Positions 63,041-64,000 of a DNA stretch of 64,000 nt are shown piece after piece (the stretch's first letter is position 1; each line of letters begins with the position of its first letter). The notes under the pieces are model-generated. The model worked only from the letters and a program-made list of their open reading frames with translations, made no database searches and had not been told where the DNA came from. The translations under genes were made by a program, and so were the position numbers. The DNA is from Oceanicola sp. Lineage in GTDB: Bacteria > Pseudomonadota > Alphaproteobacteria > Rhodobacterales > Rhodobacteraceae. The DNA lies in the NCBI GenBank assembly GCA_017792405.1, contig CP051231.1, positions 742,398 through 806,397 on the forward strand. Reading direction: 5' to 3'.

Positions 63041-64000
63041 ATGATCGAAGTTGGCAGCTATGTGGGCGGCGCGTGGATGGCCCCCGGTGCGGGCGCGCGG
63101 GACATCTTTGACGCGATCACCGGCGAGCGCATCGCGCGGGCAGGCAATGCGGCGCTGGATGCGGGCGCGATGCTGGACCACGGCCGCAACGTGGGCGGGC
63201 CGGTGCTGCGGGCGATGGGCTTCAAGGCGCGGGCGAAGATGCTGAAGGCGCTGGCGCTGCATCTGTCGGGCCAGAAGGAGGCGCTCTACGAGCTGAGCTA
63301 CACCACCGGCGGCACCGCCGTGGACCACATGATCGACGTGGATGGCGGCATCGGCACGCTCTTCGTTTACGCCTCGAAAGGGGTGAAGGAGCTGCCCGAG
63401 GAGGGGCCGCTGCTGGATGGGGACGTGGAGTTCTTCGGCAAGGCCGGCACATTTGGCGGGCGGCATATTTGCGTGCCGCTTCAGGGGGTTGCGGTGCATA
63501 TCAACGCCTTCAACTTCCCGGTCTGGGGCATGCTCGAAAAGCTCGCGCCCTGTCTGCTGGCGGGCATGCCGGCTGTGGTCAAACCGGCCACGGCAACCGC
63601 CCATGTGACCGAGGCCTGCGTGCGGATGATGCTGGAGAGCGGCGTGCTGCCAGAGGGCGCGGTGCAACTGGTGACGGGGGGCCTGGGCGACACGCTGGAC
63701 CGGCTCGGCCCGCAGGATGTGGTGACCTTCACCGGCTCCGCTGACACCGCGCTGAAGCTGCGCGGCACCCCCGCGATCCTGCGCAACTCGGTGCGATTCA
63801 CGGCGGAGCAGGACAGCCTCAACGCCTCGATCCTCGGGCCGGACGCGGGGCCGGACAGCCCGGAGTTCGACCTCTTCGTGAAAGAGGTCCACCGGGAGAT
63901 GACCGCGAAGGCGGGGCAGAAATGCACCGCGATCCGCCGCATCCTCGTGCCCGAGGCGCGGGTGGACGCGGTGATCGATGCAATCTCGGCGCGGCTGGCC
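63041..64000 (+). CDS. paaZ: PaaZ-type ring-opening aldehyde dehydrogenase/hydratase, 3' truncated by window edge
   Basis: The first 320 residues of a two-domain protein that opens oxepin-CoA and oxidises the resulting aldehyde in aerobic phenylacetate degradation. The aldehyde dehydrogenase part shows INAFNFPVWGMLEKLAP, PAVVKPATATAHVTE, VTFTGSADTA and the cysteine motif AGQKCTAIRR. The C-terminal MaoC-like hydratase domain lies beyond the window. ATG 63041 follows AGGGAGGA. It begins the plus-strand paa operon. Confidence 0.95.
   Translation, partial: MIEVGSYVGGAWMAPGAGARDIFDAITGERIARAGNAALDAGAMLDHGRNVGGPVLRAMGFKARAKMLKALALHLSGQKEALYELSYTTGGTAVDHMIDVDGGIGTLFVYASKGVKELPEEGPLLDGDVEFFGKAGTFGGRHICVPLQGVAVHINAFNFPVWGMLEKLAPCLLAGMPAVVKPATATAHVTEACVRMMLESGVLPEGAVQLVTGGLGDTLDRLGPQDVVTFTGSADTALKLRGTPAILRNSVRFTAEQDSLNASILGPDAGPDSPEFDLFVKEVHREMTAKAGQKCTAIRRILVPEARVDAVIDAISARLA

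Noticed and set aside
1..64000. CRISPR arrays, transposases, integrases or prophage genes
   Set aside because: I looked for direct-repeat spacing, recombinase motifs and phage structural proteins and saw none.

Overview
The window is 64 kb of GC-rich, densely coded chromosome. Its content points to a marine or soil alphaproteobacterium of the Rhodobacteraceae/Roseobacter type. The signs are an NDUFA12-like complex I subunit next to MlaD, DUF2155, Aat and AccCB; reductive pyrimidine catabolism under a RutR-like TetR regulator; a phenylacetate (paa) cluster; a PhoX phosphatase; and many ABC uptake systems. I see no transposase, integrase, phage gene or CRISPR array, so this looks like core and metabolic-accessory chromosome rather than a mobile island.

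Layout. 1-5.5 kb: an exopolysaccharide operon (GDP-mannose enzyme cut by the window edge, YjbH, YjbF, Wza-type export lipoprotein), then tRNA-Tyr on the minus strand. 5.7-12.4 kb: housekeeping genes (RlmB-like methyltransferase, YHS protein, CoA-binding protein, NDUFA12, MlaD, DUF2155, Aat, AccC, AccB), a candidate small RNA at about 7.1-7.27 kb and an unknown 184-aa protein. 12.4-20.7 kb: rutR diverging from a pyrimidine/hydantoin operon (hydrolase, small lipoprotein, GH114-like protein, dihydropyrimidinase, four-gene ABC transporter) with a near-perfect RutR box between them. 20.7-28.6 kb: mixed genes (GIY-YIG-like protein, coiled-coil protein, orphan sugar-type permease pair, NUDIX, Pit phosphate transporter, YtoQ, serine hydrolase, AraC regulator).

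28.7-37.7 kb: a minus-strand series of binding protein, livHMGF-type ABC genes and acs, diverging from a ScfR/RamB-like regulator; this suggests a short-chain carboxylate uptake and activation unit. 37.8-42 kb: PhoX with 11-bp-spaced PHO-box repeats, an unknown protein built on an internal duplication, and LipB. 42-50.7 kb: a peptidoglycan-binding-domain protein, tRNA-Leu, an RND efflux adaptor and pump, a fasciclin protein, a FAD oxidoreductase and a 56-aa small protein. 50.8-59.8 kb: a complete D-xylose locus (xylFHG transport, xylB, xylA) diverging from a ROK-family xylR, which is translationally coupled to a secreted FG-GAP/UnbV protein. 59.8-64 kb: paaG-paaI-paaK-paaR diverging from paaZ, which runs off the window, with a TetR-type dyad between them.

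The strongest leads are the liv-acs-ScfR unit, the UnbV protein coupled to xylR, the GH114-like enzyme inside the pyrimidine operon, the duplicated-domain protein and the candidate small RNA. All function calls rest on motif and family recognition by eye; no database search was run.
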